Positions 36,287-49,079 of a stretch of 64,000 bases of DNA are shown piece by piece. The translations under genes and the position numbers were made by a program. Source of the DNA: Aristolochia californica (Eukaryota; Streptophyta; Magnoliopsida; Piperales; Aristolochiaceae); NCBI GenBank assembly GCA_029961685.1, contig JARWKL010000007.1:24685013-24749012 (forward strand), given 5' to 3'. The notes under the pieces are model-generated. The model was given only the letters and a program-made list of their open reading frames with translations. It searched no databases and had not been told where the DNA came from. Within the stretch, counting starts at the first letter, position 1. Each line of letters begins with the position of its first letter.

Positions 36287-38307
36287 ACATGTGTGGATGA
36301 AATCTCTTTCTTGCAAAATTCCAAGATATTAGGGTTAAACTAGTGGAATTTCCCAAAATTGGATAACAAAATTTTTGTGTTCATTTGTGTTGGGTGAATA
36401 AATTTTCTTTATTTATATTTGTTATTGTTTAAAACTTTTTCCATACATCAACTATAAAATTTTCATTTTTTTGTAAGGTTTTTGCCTTGTTTGTTTTCGG
36501 GATGAAGGGAGAGCGAAAAGTTAAAGTTTTGATTTAAGAAAAAAGTGTACATCTAAAATGGAAAAGCACAATGCACAATTGTAGGGAGAGATAATTCCAA
36601 AGAGTGTCTATAATTTTTAGGGATTATAAGCTCTTTTTAGTTTTTATATCTCAGGTTTTGCAATCGTCGGGAAAAATTGGTGGCGGAGGATTTTTAACTG
36701 AGTGTTGAATTTCTATCCATAAGTCATTTCATACAAAAATATAGTTCGTTACGCATGATAAATCACTTTACAATCAACTATGATTGTTAGATCAAATTTG
36801 GTAAAATATGCAAAATAATGACTTGTTAGACTCGGGTAAATATCCCACCGCACGTTCACTGGAGAATTTAATGAGCGTTTGTTATTCTCTTTAGAAGCTT
36901 TGGATCCATAGGTCATTTGAATCTTTAACATGTTTCAAGCATGCATATCCATTTTTAAAAATGTGTAGAAAAGATCTCCTTTGTGTAAAATTCCAAGCTT
37001 AATAGGGTTGGCCTAATGGAATTTCCCAAACTTGGATAACAAAACTTTTATGTTCATTTGTGGTGTGTGAATAGATATTTTTTATTTACATTAGTTATTA
37101 TTTTAAATATTTTCCACACATCAACTTTAAAATTTTCATTTAATTGTGATCTTTTTTGCCTTTTTTGTTTACATGTTGAAGGCGGAGCGAAAACTCAAAG
37201 TTCTGATTTAAGAAAAAAGTGTACATCTAAAATGGAAATGTACAATGCACAAATGTAGAGAGAGATATTTCCAAAGAGTGCCTGTATGTTTTAGGGATCG
37301 TATGCACTTTTTCATTTTTATATCTAAGGTTTTCCAATCGTCGGGAAACGGGGGAGGCGGGCGATTTTTAACTGAGTGTTGACTTCAAATCCATAAGTCC
37401 TTTCTTACAAAAATATAGCCCGTTATGCATGATAAATAGCTTTACAATCATCTATGATTGTTAGCTCAACGTTTTGAATATGGGCAAAACAATGGCTTGT
37501 TTGACTCGGGCAAATATCCCACCGCACATTCACTTGAGAATCTAATTAGCGTTTGTTATTCTCTTTAAAACTTTGGATCCATAGTTCATTTGATTCATTA
37601 ACATGTTTTTCACATGCATATCAATTTTTTAAACATGTGTAGAAAAAATCTCCTTCATGTAAAATTCCAAGATATTAGTTTTGGACTAGTGGAATTTCCA
37701 TAACTTGGATAACCAAAATTTTGTGTTCATTTGTGGTGTGTGAATAAATTTTCTTCATTTACTTGTTTTATTGTTTTAAACTTTTTCCATACATCAACTA
37801 TGAAATTTTCATTTTGCTGTGATCTATTTGCTTTTTTTGTTCACGGGATGATGGGAGAGCGAAAAACTCGAAGTTTTGATTTAAGAAAAATGTGTACATC
37901 TAAAACGGAAATGCACAATCCACATATGTAGAGAGAGATACTTCCAAAGAGTGTCTATAATTTTTAGGGATTGTAAGAACCTTTTCGTTTTTATATCTCA
38001 GGTTTTGCAATCGTCGGGAAAAATGGGTTGCGGAGGATTTTTACCTGAGTGTTGAATTGCAATCCATAAGTCATTTCATACAAAAATATAGCCCGTTACG
38101 CATGATAAATCACATTACAATCATCTACGAATAATTATGTCAGCTTTTTGTAAATGGGCAAAATAATGGCATGTTTGACTCGGGTAAATATCCCACCGCA
38201 AATTCACTTGAGAATTTAATGAGTGTTTATTACTCTCTTTAAAAGCTTTGCATCCATAGCTCATTTGCATCTTTAACATGTTTCAAACATGCATATGCAT
38301 TTTTAAA
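36287..38307 (+). repeat. HOR unit A-B-C
   Basis: A starts 36287, B 36960, C 37633. The B box has lost its C (AAAAATGTGTAG). C has TTTACTTGTTTTATTG, CACAATCCACATATG, TTTTTACCTGAGTG and CTACGAATAATTATG, all shared with the next C at 39656, pointing to a recent single-HOR duplication. Confidence 0.94.
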
Positions 38308-40329
38308 ACATGTGTCGATGAAATCTCTTTCATGCAAAATTCCAAGCTATTAGGGTTAAGCTAGTGGAATTTCCCAAAATTGGATAACAAACTTTTGTGT
38401 TCATTTGTGTTGGGTGAATAAATTTTCTTTATTTATATTTGTTATTTTTTTAAATTTTTTCCATACATCAACTATAAAATTTTCATTTTGTTGTAAGCAT
38501 TTTGCCTTGTTTGTTTTCGGGATGAAGGGAGAGCGAAAAGTCAAAGTTTTGATTTAAGAAAAAGGTGTACATCTATAATGGAAAAGCAAAATGCACAATT
38601 GTAGGGAGAGATAATTCCAAAGAGTGTCTGTAATTTTTAGGGATCGTAAGCTCTTTTTAGTTTTTATATCTTAGGTTTTGCAATCGTCGGGAAAAATTGG
38701 TGGCAGAGGATTTTTAATTGAGTGTTGAATTGCAATCCATAAGTCATTTCATACAAAAATATAGCCCGTTACGCATGATAAATCACTTCACAATCATCTA
38801 TGATTGTTAGATCAAATTTTTGAAAATGGGCAAAATAATGACTTGTTAGACTCGGGTAAATATCCCACCGCACGTTCACTTCAGAATTTAATGAGCATTT
38901 GTTATTCTCTTTAAAAGCTTTGGATCCATAGGTCATTTGAATCTTTAACATGTTTCAAGCATGCATATCCATTTTTAAGACATGTGTAGAAAAGATCTCC
39001 TTTGTGTAAAATTCCAAGTTTAATAGGGTTGGACTAATGGAATTTCCCAAACTTGGATAACAAAACTTTTGTGTTCATTTGTGGTGTGTGAATAGATATT
39101 TTTTATTTATATTAGTTATTATTTTAAATATTTTCCACACATCAACTATAAAATTTTTATTTTGTTGTGATCTTTTTTCCCTTTTTTTGTTTACGGGTTG
39201 AAGGGGGAGCGAAAACTCAAAGTTCTGATTTAAGAAAAAAGTGTACATGTAAAATGGAATCGCACAATGCACAAACGTAGCGAGAGATATTTCCAAAGAG
39301 TGTCTGTATGTTTTAGGGATCGTATGCACTTTTTCGTTTTTATATCTAAGGTTTTCCAATCGTCGGGAAACGGGGGAGGCGGGCAATTTTTAACTGAGTC
39401 TTGAATTCAAATCCATAAGTCCTTTCTTACAAAAATATAGTCCGTTACGCATGACAAATCACTTTACAGTCATCTATGAATGTTAGCTCAACGTTTTGAA
39501 TATGGGCAAAATAATGGCTTGTTTGACTCGCGCAAATATCCCACCGCACGTTCACTTGAGAATCTAATGAGCGTTTGTTATTCTCTTTAAAAGCTTTGGA
39601 TCCATAGGTCATTTGATTCTTTAACATGTTTCTGGCATGCATATCCATTTTTAAAACATGTGTAGAAAAAATCTCCTTCATGTAAAATTCCAAGATATTA
39701 GTTTTGGACTAGTGGAATTTCCCAAACTTGGATAATAAAAATTTTGTGTTCATTTGTGGTGTGTGAATAAATTTTCTTCATTAACTTGTTTTATTGTTTT
39801 AAATTTTTTCGTACATCAACTATGAAATTTTCTTTTTGCTGTGATCTATTTGCCTTTTTTGTTCACTGGATGAAGGGAGAGCGGAAAACTCGAAGTTTTG
39901 ATTTAAGAAAAATGTGTACATCTAAAACGGAAATGCACAATCCACATATGTAGAGAGAGATAATTCCAAAGAGTGTCTACAATTTTTAGGGATTTTAAGA
40001 ACCTTTTCATTTTTATATCTCAGGTTTTGCAATCGTCGGGAAAAATGGGTTGCGGAGGATTTTTACCTGAGTGTTGAATTGCAATCCATAAGTCATTTCA
40101 TACAAAAATATAGCCCGTTACGCATGATAAATCACATTACAATCATCTACGAATAATTATGTCAGCTTTTTGTAAATGCGCAAAATAATGGCATGTATGA
40201 CTCGGGTAAATATCCCACCGCAAGTTCATTTGAGAATTTAATTAGCGTTTGTTACTCTCTTTAAAAGCTTTGCATCCATAGCTCATTTGTATCTTGAACA
40301 TGTTTCAAACATGCATATCCATTTTTAAA
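38308..40329 (+). repeat. HOR unit A-B-C
   Basis: A starts 38308 (box followed by CGATG), B 38980, C 39656. C is the sister of C at 37633. The B copy lacks stops on the minus strand over a longer stretch than usual, giving a 103-codon open frame that I do not regard as a gene. Confidence 0.94.
38790..38807. repeat. 18-bp dyad, example of a motif in most A and B units
   Basis: ACAATCATCTATGATTGT has two perfect 8-base arms around CT. It recurs at the same place in most A and B monomers. C monomers keep the core AATCATCTATGATT but lose the outer pairs because they read GATTAATT. Its function, if any, is unknown. Confidence 0.9.
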
Positions 40330-42352
40330 ACATGTGTCGATGAAATCTCTTTCTTGCAAAATTCCAAGCTATTAGGTTTAAACTAGTGGAATTTCCCAAA
40401 ATTGGATAACAAACTTTTGTGTTCATTTGTGTTGGGTGAATAAATTTTCTTTATTTATGTTTGTTATTGTTTTAAATTTTTTCCATACATCAACTATAAA
40501 ATTTTCATTTTGTTGTAAGCTTTTTTCCTTGTTTGTTTTCGGGATGAAGGGAGAGTGAAAAGTCAAAGTTTTGATTTAAGAAAAAAGTGTGCATCTAAAA
40601 TGGAAAAGCACAATGCACAATTGTAGGGAGAGATAATTCCAAAGAGTGTCTGTAATTGTTAGGAATCGTAAGCTCTTTTTAGTTTTTATATCTCTGGTTT
40701 TGCAATCGTCTGAAAAAATTGGTGGAAGTGGATTTTTAACTGAGTGTTGAATTGCAATCCATATGTCATTTCATAAAAAAATATAGCCCATTTCGCATGA
40801 TAAATCACTTTACAATCATCTTTGCTTGTTAGATAAAAAATTTTGAAAATGGGCAAAATAATGAGTTGTTAGACTCGGGTAAATATCCCACCACACGTTC
40901 ACTTGAGAATTTAATGAGCGTTTGTTATTCTCTTTAAAAGCTTTGGATCCATAGGTCATTTGAATCTTTAACATGTTTCAAGCATGCATATCCATTTTTA
41001 AAACATGTGTAGAAAACATCTCCTTCGTGTAAAATTCCAAGCTTAATAGGGTGTCACTAATGGAATTTCCCAAACTTGGATAACATAACTTTTGTGTTCA
41101 TTTTTGGTGTGTGAATAGATATTTCTTATTTAATTTAGTTATTATTTGAAATATTTTCCTCACATCAACTATAAATTTTTTATTTTGTTGTGATCTTTTT
41201 TTCCTTTTTTGTTTATGGGATGAAGGGGGAGCGTAATCTCAAAGTTCTGATTTAAGAAAAAAGTGTACATCTAAAATGGAAATGCACAATGCACAAATGT
41301 AGAGAGAGATATTTCCAAAGAGTGTCTGTATGTTTTAGGGATCGTATGCACTTCTTTCGTTTTTATATCTAAGGTTTTGCAATCGTCGGGAAACGGGGGA
41401 GGCGGGCGATTTTTAACTGAGTGTTGACTTCAAATCCATTAGTCATTTCTTACAAAAATATAGCCCGTTACGCATGACAAATCACTTTTCAATCATCTAT
41501 GAATGTTAGCTCAAATTTTTGAATATGTGTAAAATAATGGCTTGTTTGACTCGGGCAAATATCCCACCGCACGTTCACTTGAGAATTTAATGAGCGTTTG
41601 TAATTCTCTTTAAAAGCTTTGGATCCATAGGGCATTTGAATCTTTAACAAGTTTCTGGCATGCATATCCATTTTTAAAACATGTGTAAAAAAATCACCTT
41701 CATGTAAAATTCCAAGATATTAGTTTTGGGCTAGTGGAATTTCCCAAACATGGATAACAAAACTTTTGTGTTCATTTGTGGTGTGTGAATAAATTTTCTT
41801 CATTTACGTTTTTTATTGATTTAAAATTTTCCCGTACATCAACTATGAAATTTTCATTTTGCTGTGATCTATTTGCCTTTTTTGTTTACGGGATGAAGGG
41901 AGTGCGAAAAACTCGAAGTTTTGATTTAAGAAAAATGTGTACATCTAAAACGGAAATGCACAATGCACATATGTAGAGAGAGATAATTCCAAAGAGTGTC
42001 TGTAATTTTTAGGGATTGTAAGCACCTTCTCGTTTTTATATCTCAGGTTGTGCAATCGTGGGGAAAGATGGGTTGCGGAGAATTTTTAACTGAGTGTTGA
42101 ATTGCAGTCCATAAGTCATTTCATACAAAAATATAGCCCGTTACACTTGATAAATCACATTATAATCATGTATGAATAATTATGTTAGCTTTTTGCAAAT
42201 GGGAAAAATAATGGCAAGTTTAACTCGGGTAAATATCCCACCGCAAGTTCACTTGAAAATTTAATGAGCGTTTGTTATTCTGCTTAAAAGCTTTGCATCC
42301 ATAGCTCTTTTGCATCTTTAACATGTTTCAAACATGCATATCCATTTTAAAA
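40330..42352 (+). repeat. HOR unit A-B-C
   Basis: A starts 40330 (ACATGTGTCGATG, shared with the previous HOR), B 41003, C 41679. A has an A-rich expansion GATAAAAAATTTTG in the GATCAAATTTTTG block. The C box reads ACATGTGTAAAAAAATC. Confidence 0.94.
40905..40932. repeat. 28-bp inverted repeat shared by all monomer types, example
   Basis: GAGAAT and ATTCTC are separated by 16 bases. The surrounding block from ACTCGGG to AAAAGCTTTG is the best conserved part of the monomer and is nearly invariant across A, B and C. Confidence 0.8.
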
Positions 42353-44367
42353 ACATGTGTGGCTGAAATCTCTTTCTTGCAAAATTCCAAGCTATTATGG
42401 TTAAACTAGTGGAATTTCCCACAATTGGATAACAAAACTTTTGTGTTCATTTGTGTTTGGTGAATAAATTTTCTTTATTTATATTTGTTATTGTTTTAAA
42501 CTTTTTCCATACATCAATTATAAAATTTTCATTTTGTTGTAAGCTTTTTGCCTTGTTTGTTTTTGGGATGAAGGGAGTGCAAAAAGTCAATGTTTTGATT
42601 TAAGAAAAAAGTCTACATCTAAAATGGAAAAGCAAAATGCACAATTGTAGGGAGAGATAATTCCAAAGAGTGTCTGTAATTTTTAGGGATCGTATGCTCT
42701 TTGTAGTTTTTATATCTCAGGTTTCGCAATCGTTGGGAAAAATTGGTGGCAGAGGATTTTTAACTGAGTGTTGAATTGCAATGCATAAGTCATTTCATAC
42801 AAAAATATAGCCCGTTACGCATGATAAATTACTTTACAGGCATCTATGATTGTTAGATCCAATTTTTAAAAATGGGCAAAATAATGACATGTTAGACTCG
42901 GGTAAATATCCCACCGCACGTTCACTTGAGAATTTAATGAGCGTTTGTTATTCTCTTTAAAAGCTTTGGATCCATAGGTCATTTGAATCTTTAACATGTT
43001 TCAAGAATCCATATCTATTTTTAAAACATGTGTAGAAAAAATCTCCTTCGTGTAAAATTCCAAACTTAATAGGGTTGGACTAATGGAATTTCCCAAACTT
43101 GGATAACAAAACTTTTGTGTTCATTTGTCGTGTGTGAATAGATATTTTTTATTTACATTAGTTATTATTTTAAATATTTTCCTCACATCAACTATAAAAT
43201 TTTTATTTTGTTGTGATCTGTTTTGCCTTTTTTGGATGAAGGGGGAGCGTAAACACAAAGTTCTGATTTAAGAAAAAAGTGTACATCTAAAATGGAAATG
43301 CACAATGCACAAATGTAGAGAGAGATAATTCCAAAGAGTCTCTGTATGTTTTAGGGATTGTATGCACTTTTTTCGTTTTTATATCTAAGGTTTTGCAATC
43401 GTCAGGAAACGGGGGAGGCGGGCAATTTTTAACTGAGTGTTGACTTCAAATCCATTAGTCATTTCTTAAAAAAATAAAACCCGTTACATATGACAAATCA
43501 CTTTACAATCATCTATGATTGTTAGCTCAACATTTTGAATATGGGCAAAATAATGGCTTGTTTGACTCGGGCAAATATCCCACCGCACGTTCACTTGAGA
43601 ATTTAATGAGAGTTTGTTATTCTCTTTAAAAGCTTTGGATCCAAAGGTCATTTGAATCTTTGACATGTTTCTGGCATGCATATCTATTTTTAAAACATGT
43701 GTAGAAAAAATTTCGTTCAAGTAAAATTCTATGATATTAGTTTTGGACTAGTAGAATTTCCCAAACTTGGATAACAAAAATTTTGTGTTGATTTGTGGGG
43801 TTTGAATAAATTTTCTTCATTTACTTTTTTAATTGTTTAAACTTTTTCCGTACATCAACTATGAAATTTTTGTTTTGCTGTGATCTATATGCCTTTTTTG
43901 TTTACGGGATGAAGGGAAAGCAAAAAACTCGAAGTTTTGAGCTAAGAAAAATATGTACATCTAAAACGGAAATGCACAATGCACATATGTAGAGAGAGAT
44001 AATTCCGAAGAGTGTCTGTAATTTTTAGGGATTGTAAGCACCTTTTCGTTTTTATATCTCAGGTTTTGCAATCGTCTGGAAAAATGGGTTGCGGAGGATT
44101 TTTAACTGAGTGTTGAATTCCAATCCATAAGTCATTTCATACAAAAAATAGCCCGTTACGCATGATAAATCACATTAAAATCATCTAAGATTAGTTATGT
44201 CAGCTTTTTGCAAATAGGCAAAATAATGGCATGTTTGACTCGGGTAAATATCCTACCGCAAGTTCACTTGAGAATTTAATGAGCATTTGTTATTCTCTTT
44301 AAAAGCTTTGCATCCATAGCTCATTTGCATCTTTAACATGTTTCTAACATGCATATCCATTTTTAAA
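42353..44367 (+). repeat. HOR unit A-B-C with 7-bp deletion in B
   Basis: A starts 42353, B 43026, C 43695. In B, GCCTTTTTTG is joined to GATGAAGG near 43235, losing the GTTTACG of the usual motif (669 bp instead of 676). Confidence 0.94.
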
Positions 44368-46388
44368 ACATGTGTGGATGAAATCTCTTTCTTGCAAAAT
44401 TCCAAGCTATTAGGGTTAAACTAGTGGAATTTCCCAAAATTGGATAACAAAACTTTTGTGTTCATTTGTGTTGGGTGAATAAATTTTGTTTATTTATATT
44501 TGTTATTCTTTAAAAAATTTTCCATACATCAACTATAAAATTTTCATTTTGTTGTAAGCTTTTTGCCTTGTTTGTTTTCGGGATGAAGGGAGAGCGAAAA
44601 GTCAAAGTTTTGATTTAAGAAAAAAGTGTACATCTAAAATAGAAAAGAACAATGCACAATTGTAGGGAGAGATAATTCCAAAGAGTGTCTGTAATTTTTA
44701 GGGATTGTATGCTCTTTTTAGTTTTTATATCTTAGGTTTTGCAATCGTCGGGAAAAATTGGTGGCAGAGGATTTTTTGCTGAGTGTTGAATTGCAATCCA
44801 TAAGTCATTTCATACAAAAACATTGCCCGTTACGTATGATAAATCAATTTAAAATCATCTATGATTGTTAGATCAATTTTTTGAAAATGGGCTAAATAAT
44901 GACTTGTTAGACTCGGGTAAATATCCCACCGCACGTTCACTTAGGAATTTAATGAGCGTTTGTTATTCTCTTTAAAAGCTTTGGATCCATAGGTTATTTG
45001 AATCTTTAACATGTTTCAAGCATCCATATCGATTTTTAAAACATGTGCAAAAAAGATATCCTTCGTGTAAAATTCCAAGCTTAATAGGGTTGGACTAATG
45101 GAATTTCCCAAACTTGGATATCAAAACTTTTGTGTTCATTTGTGGTGTGTGAATAGATATTTTTTATTTACATTAGTTATTATTTTAAACATTTACCACA
45201 CATCAACTATAAATTTTTTATTTTGTTGTGATCTTTTTTGCCTTTTTTGTTTACGGGATGAAGGGGGAGCGAAAACTCAAAGTTCAGATTTAAGAAAAAA
45301 GTGTACATCTAAAAAGGAAATGCACAATGCACAAATGTAGAGACAGATAATTCCAAAGAGTGTCTGTATGTTTTAGGGATCGTATGTTTTTGCTTTTATA
45401 TCTAAGGTTTTGCAATCGTCGGGAAACGGGGGAGGTGGGGGATTTTTAACTGAGTGTTGACTTCAAATCCATAAGTCATTTCTTACAAAAATATAACCCG
45501 TTACGCATGATAAATCACTTTACAATCATCTATGATTGTTAGCTCAACGTTTTGAATATGGGCAAAATAATGGCTGGTTTGACTCGGGCAAATATCCCAC
45601 CGCACGTTCACTTGAGAATTTAATCAGCGTTTCTCATTCTCTTTAAAAGGTTCGGACCCATAGGTCATTTGAATCTTTAACATGTTTCTGGCATGCATAT
45701 CCATTTTGAAAACATGTGTAGAAAAAATCTCCTTCATGTAAAAATCCATGATATTAGTTTTGGACTAGTGGAATTTCCCAAACTTGGATAACAAAACTTT
45801 TTGTGTTCATTTGTGGTGTGTGAATAAATTTTCTTCATTTACTTTTTTAATTGTTTTAAATTTTTTCCGTACATCAACTATGAAATTTTCATTCTGCTGT
45901 GATCTATTTTGCCTTTTTATTTACGGGATGAAGGGAGAGCAAAAAACTCAAAGTTTTGATTTAAGAAAAATGTGTACATCTAAATCGGAAATGCACAATG
46001 CACATATGTAGTGAGAGATAATTCCAAAGAGTGTCTGTAATTTTTAGGGATTGTATGCACCTTTTCGTTTTTATTTCTCACGTTTTGCAATCGTCGGGAA
46101 AAATGGGTTGCGGAGGATTTTTAACTGAGTGTTGAATTGCAATCCATAAGTCATTTCATACAAAAATATAGCCCGTTACTCATGATAAATCACATTACAA
46201 TCATCTATGATTAATTATGTCAGCTTTTTTGCAAATGGGCAAAATAATGGCATGTTTGACTCGGGTAAATATCCCACTCCAAGTTCACTTGAGAATTTAA
46301 TGAGCGTTTGTTATTCTCTTTAAATGCTTTGCATCCATAGCTCATTTGCATCTTTAACATGTTTCAAACATGCATATCCATTTTTAAA
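44368..46388 (+). repeat. HOR unit A-B-C
   Basis: A starts 44368, B 45041, C 45712. B is 671 bp, with GATCGTATGTTTTTGC replacing the GCACTTTTTTCG block. B has GGCTGGTTTGACTCGGG and C has TTTTTATTTACGGG and TCTAAATCGG; these variants return in B at 49753 and C at 50429, about 4.71 kb downstream. Confidence 0.94.
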
Positions 46389-47728
46389 GCATGTGAGGAA
46401 GAAATCTCTTTCTTGAAAAATTCCAAGCTATTAGCGTTAAACAAGTGGAATTTCCCAAAATTGGATAACAACATTTGTGTTCATTTGTGTTGGGTGAATA
46501 AATTTTCTTTATTTATATTTGTTATTGTTTTAAAATTTTTCCATGCAACAACTATAAAATTTTCATTTTGTTGTAAGCTTTTTGCCTTGTTTGTTTTCGG
46601 GATGAAGGGAGAGCGAAAAGTCAAAGTTTTGATTTAAGAAAAAAGTGTACATCTAAAATGGAAAAGAACATTGCACTATTGTAGGGAGAGATAATTCCAA
46701 AGAGTGTCTGTAATTTTTTGGGATAGTAAGCTCTTTTTAGTTTTTATATCTCAGGTTTTGCAATCGTCGGGTAAAATTGGTGGCAGAGGATTTTTAACTG
46801 AGTGTTGACTTCAAATCCATAAGTCATTTCTTACAAAAATATAGCCCGTTACGCATGATAAATCACTTTACAATCATCTATGATTGTTAGCTCAACGTTT
46901 TGTCGATGGGCAAAATAAAGGCTTGTTTGACTCGGGCAAATATCCCACCGTTCAGAATTTATTGAGCGTTTGTTATTCTCTTTAAAAACTTCGGATCCAT
47001 AGGTCATTTGAATCTTTAACATGTTTCAAGCATGCATATCCATTTTTAAAACATGTGTAGAAAAAATCTCTTTCGTGTAAAATTCCAAGCTTAATAGGGT
47101 TGGACTAATGGAATTTCCCAAACTTGGATAACAAAACTTTTGTGTTCATTTGTGGTGTGTGAATATATATTTTTTATTTACATTATTTATTATTTTAAAT
47201 ATTTTCCCCACATCAACTATAAAATTTTTATTTTGTTGAGATCTTTTTTGCCTTTTTTGTTTACAGGATGAAGGGGGTGCGAAAACTCAAAGTTCTAATT
47301 TAAGAAAAAAGTGTACATCTAAAATGGAAATGCGCAATGCACAAATGTAGAGAGAGATATTTCCAAAGAGTGTCTGTATGTTTTAGGGATCTTATGCACT
47401 TTTTTCATTTTTATATTTAAGGTTTTGCAATCGTCGGCTAACGGGGGAGGCGGGCGATTTTTAACTAAGTGTTGACTTCAAATCCATAAGTCATTTCTTA
47501 CCAAAATATAGCCCGTTACGCATGATAAATCACATTACAATCATCTATGATTAATTATGTCAGATTTTTCCAAATGGGCAAAATAATGGCATGTCTGACT
47601 GGGGTAAATATACCACCGCAAGTTCACTTGAGAAATTAATGAGCATTTTTTTATTCTCTTTATAAGCTTTGCATCCATAGCTCATTTGCATATTTAACAT
47701 GTTTCAAAGATGCTTATCCATTTTTAAA
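46389..47728 (+). repeat. Two-monomer HOR variant A/B/A - B/C
   Basis: The first unit (box GCATGTGAGG) is A to GATTTTTAACTGAGTGTTGA, B from CTTCAAATCC (switch 46792-46808), then ends TTTCAAGCATGC like A. It also lacks 9-12 bases at CCCACCGTTCAGAATTT. The second unit (47051) is B turning into C at about 47500-47525. Confidence 0.92.
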
Positions 47729-49079
47729 ACATGTGTGGATGAAATCTCTTTCTTTCAAAATTCCAACCTATTAGGGTTAAACTAGTGGAATTTCCAAAAA
47801 TTGGATAACAAAACTTTTGTGTTCATTTGTGTTGGGTGAATAAATTTTATTTATTTATATTTTTTATTGTTTTAAATTTTTTCCATACATCAACTATAAA
47901 ATTTTCATTTTGTTGTAAGCTTTTTGCCTTGTTTGTTTTCGGGATGAAGGGAGAGAGAAAAGTCAAAGTTTTGATTTAAGAAAAGAGTGTATATCTAAAA
48001 TGGAAAAGCACAATGCACTATTGTAGGGAGAGATAATTCCAAAGAGTGTCTGTAATTTTTAGGGATTGTAAGCTCTTTTGAGTTTTTATATCTCAGGTTT
48101 TGCAATCGTCGGGTAAAATAGGTGGCAGAGGATTTTTAACTGAGTGTTGACTTCAAATCCATAAGTCATTTCTTACAAAAATATAGCCCGTTACGCATGA
48201 TAAATCACTTTACAATCATCTATGATTGTTAGCTCAACATTTTGTCGATGGGCAAAATAAAGGGTTGTTTGACTCGGGCAAATATCCCACCGCACGTTCA
48301 CTTCAGAATTTAATGAGCGTTTGTTATTCTCTTTAAAAGCTTCGGATCCATAGGTCATTTGAATCATTAACATGTTTCAAGCATGCATATCCATTTTTAA
48401 AACATGTGTAGAAAAAATTTCTTTCGTGTAAAATTCCAAGCTTAATAGGGTTGGACTAATGGAATTTCCCAAACTTGGATAACAAAACTTTTGTGTTCAT
48501 TTGTGGTGTGTGAATATATATTTTTTATTTACATTATTTATTATTTTAAATATTTTCCCCACATCAACTATAAAATTTTTATTTTGTTGAGATCTTTTTT
48601 GCCTTTTTTGTTTACGGGATGAAGGGGGTGCGAAAACTCAAAGTTCTAATTTAAGAAAAAAGTGTACATCTAAAATGGAAATGCGCAATGCACAAATGTA
48701 GAGAGAGATATTTCCAAAGAGTGTCTGTATGTTTTAGGGATCGTATGCACTTTTTTCGTTTTTATATTTAAGGTTTTGCAATCGTCGGCTAACGGGGGAG
48801 GCGGGCGATTTTTAACTAAGTGTTGACTTCAAATCCATAAGTCATATCTTACAAAAATGTAGCCCGTTACGCATGATAAATCACATTACAATCATCTATG
48901 ATTAATTATGTCAGATTTTTCCAAATGGGCAAAATAATGGCATGTCTGACTCGGGTAAATATCCCACCGCAAGTTCACATGAGAATTTAATGAGCGTTTT
49001 TTTATTCTTTTTAAAAGCTTTCCATCCATAGCTCATTTGCATATTTAACATGTTTCAAAGATGCATATCCATTTTTAAA
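47729..49079 (+). repeat. Two-monomer HOR variant A/B/A - B/C
   Basis: Units start 47729 and 48402. Both reproduce the fusion points and private variants of the preceding dimer (TTTGTCGATGGGC, AAAATAAAGG, TCGTCGGCTAACGGGG, TTTCCAAATGGGC), so the dimer itself has been tandemly duplicated. Confidence 0.93.

Noticed and set aside
38473..38480. TATAAAAT in each A and B monomer as a promoter
   Set aside because: The element is simple AT-rich sequence in an AT-rich repeat, C units have TATG instead, and nothing downstream looks like a gene. No other promoter signal supports it.
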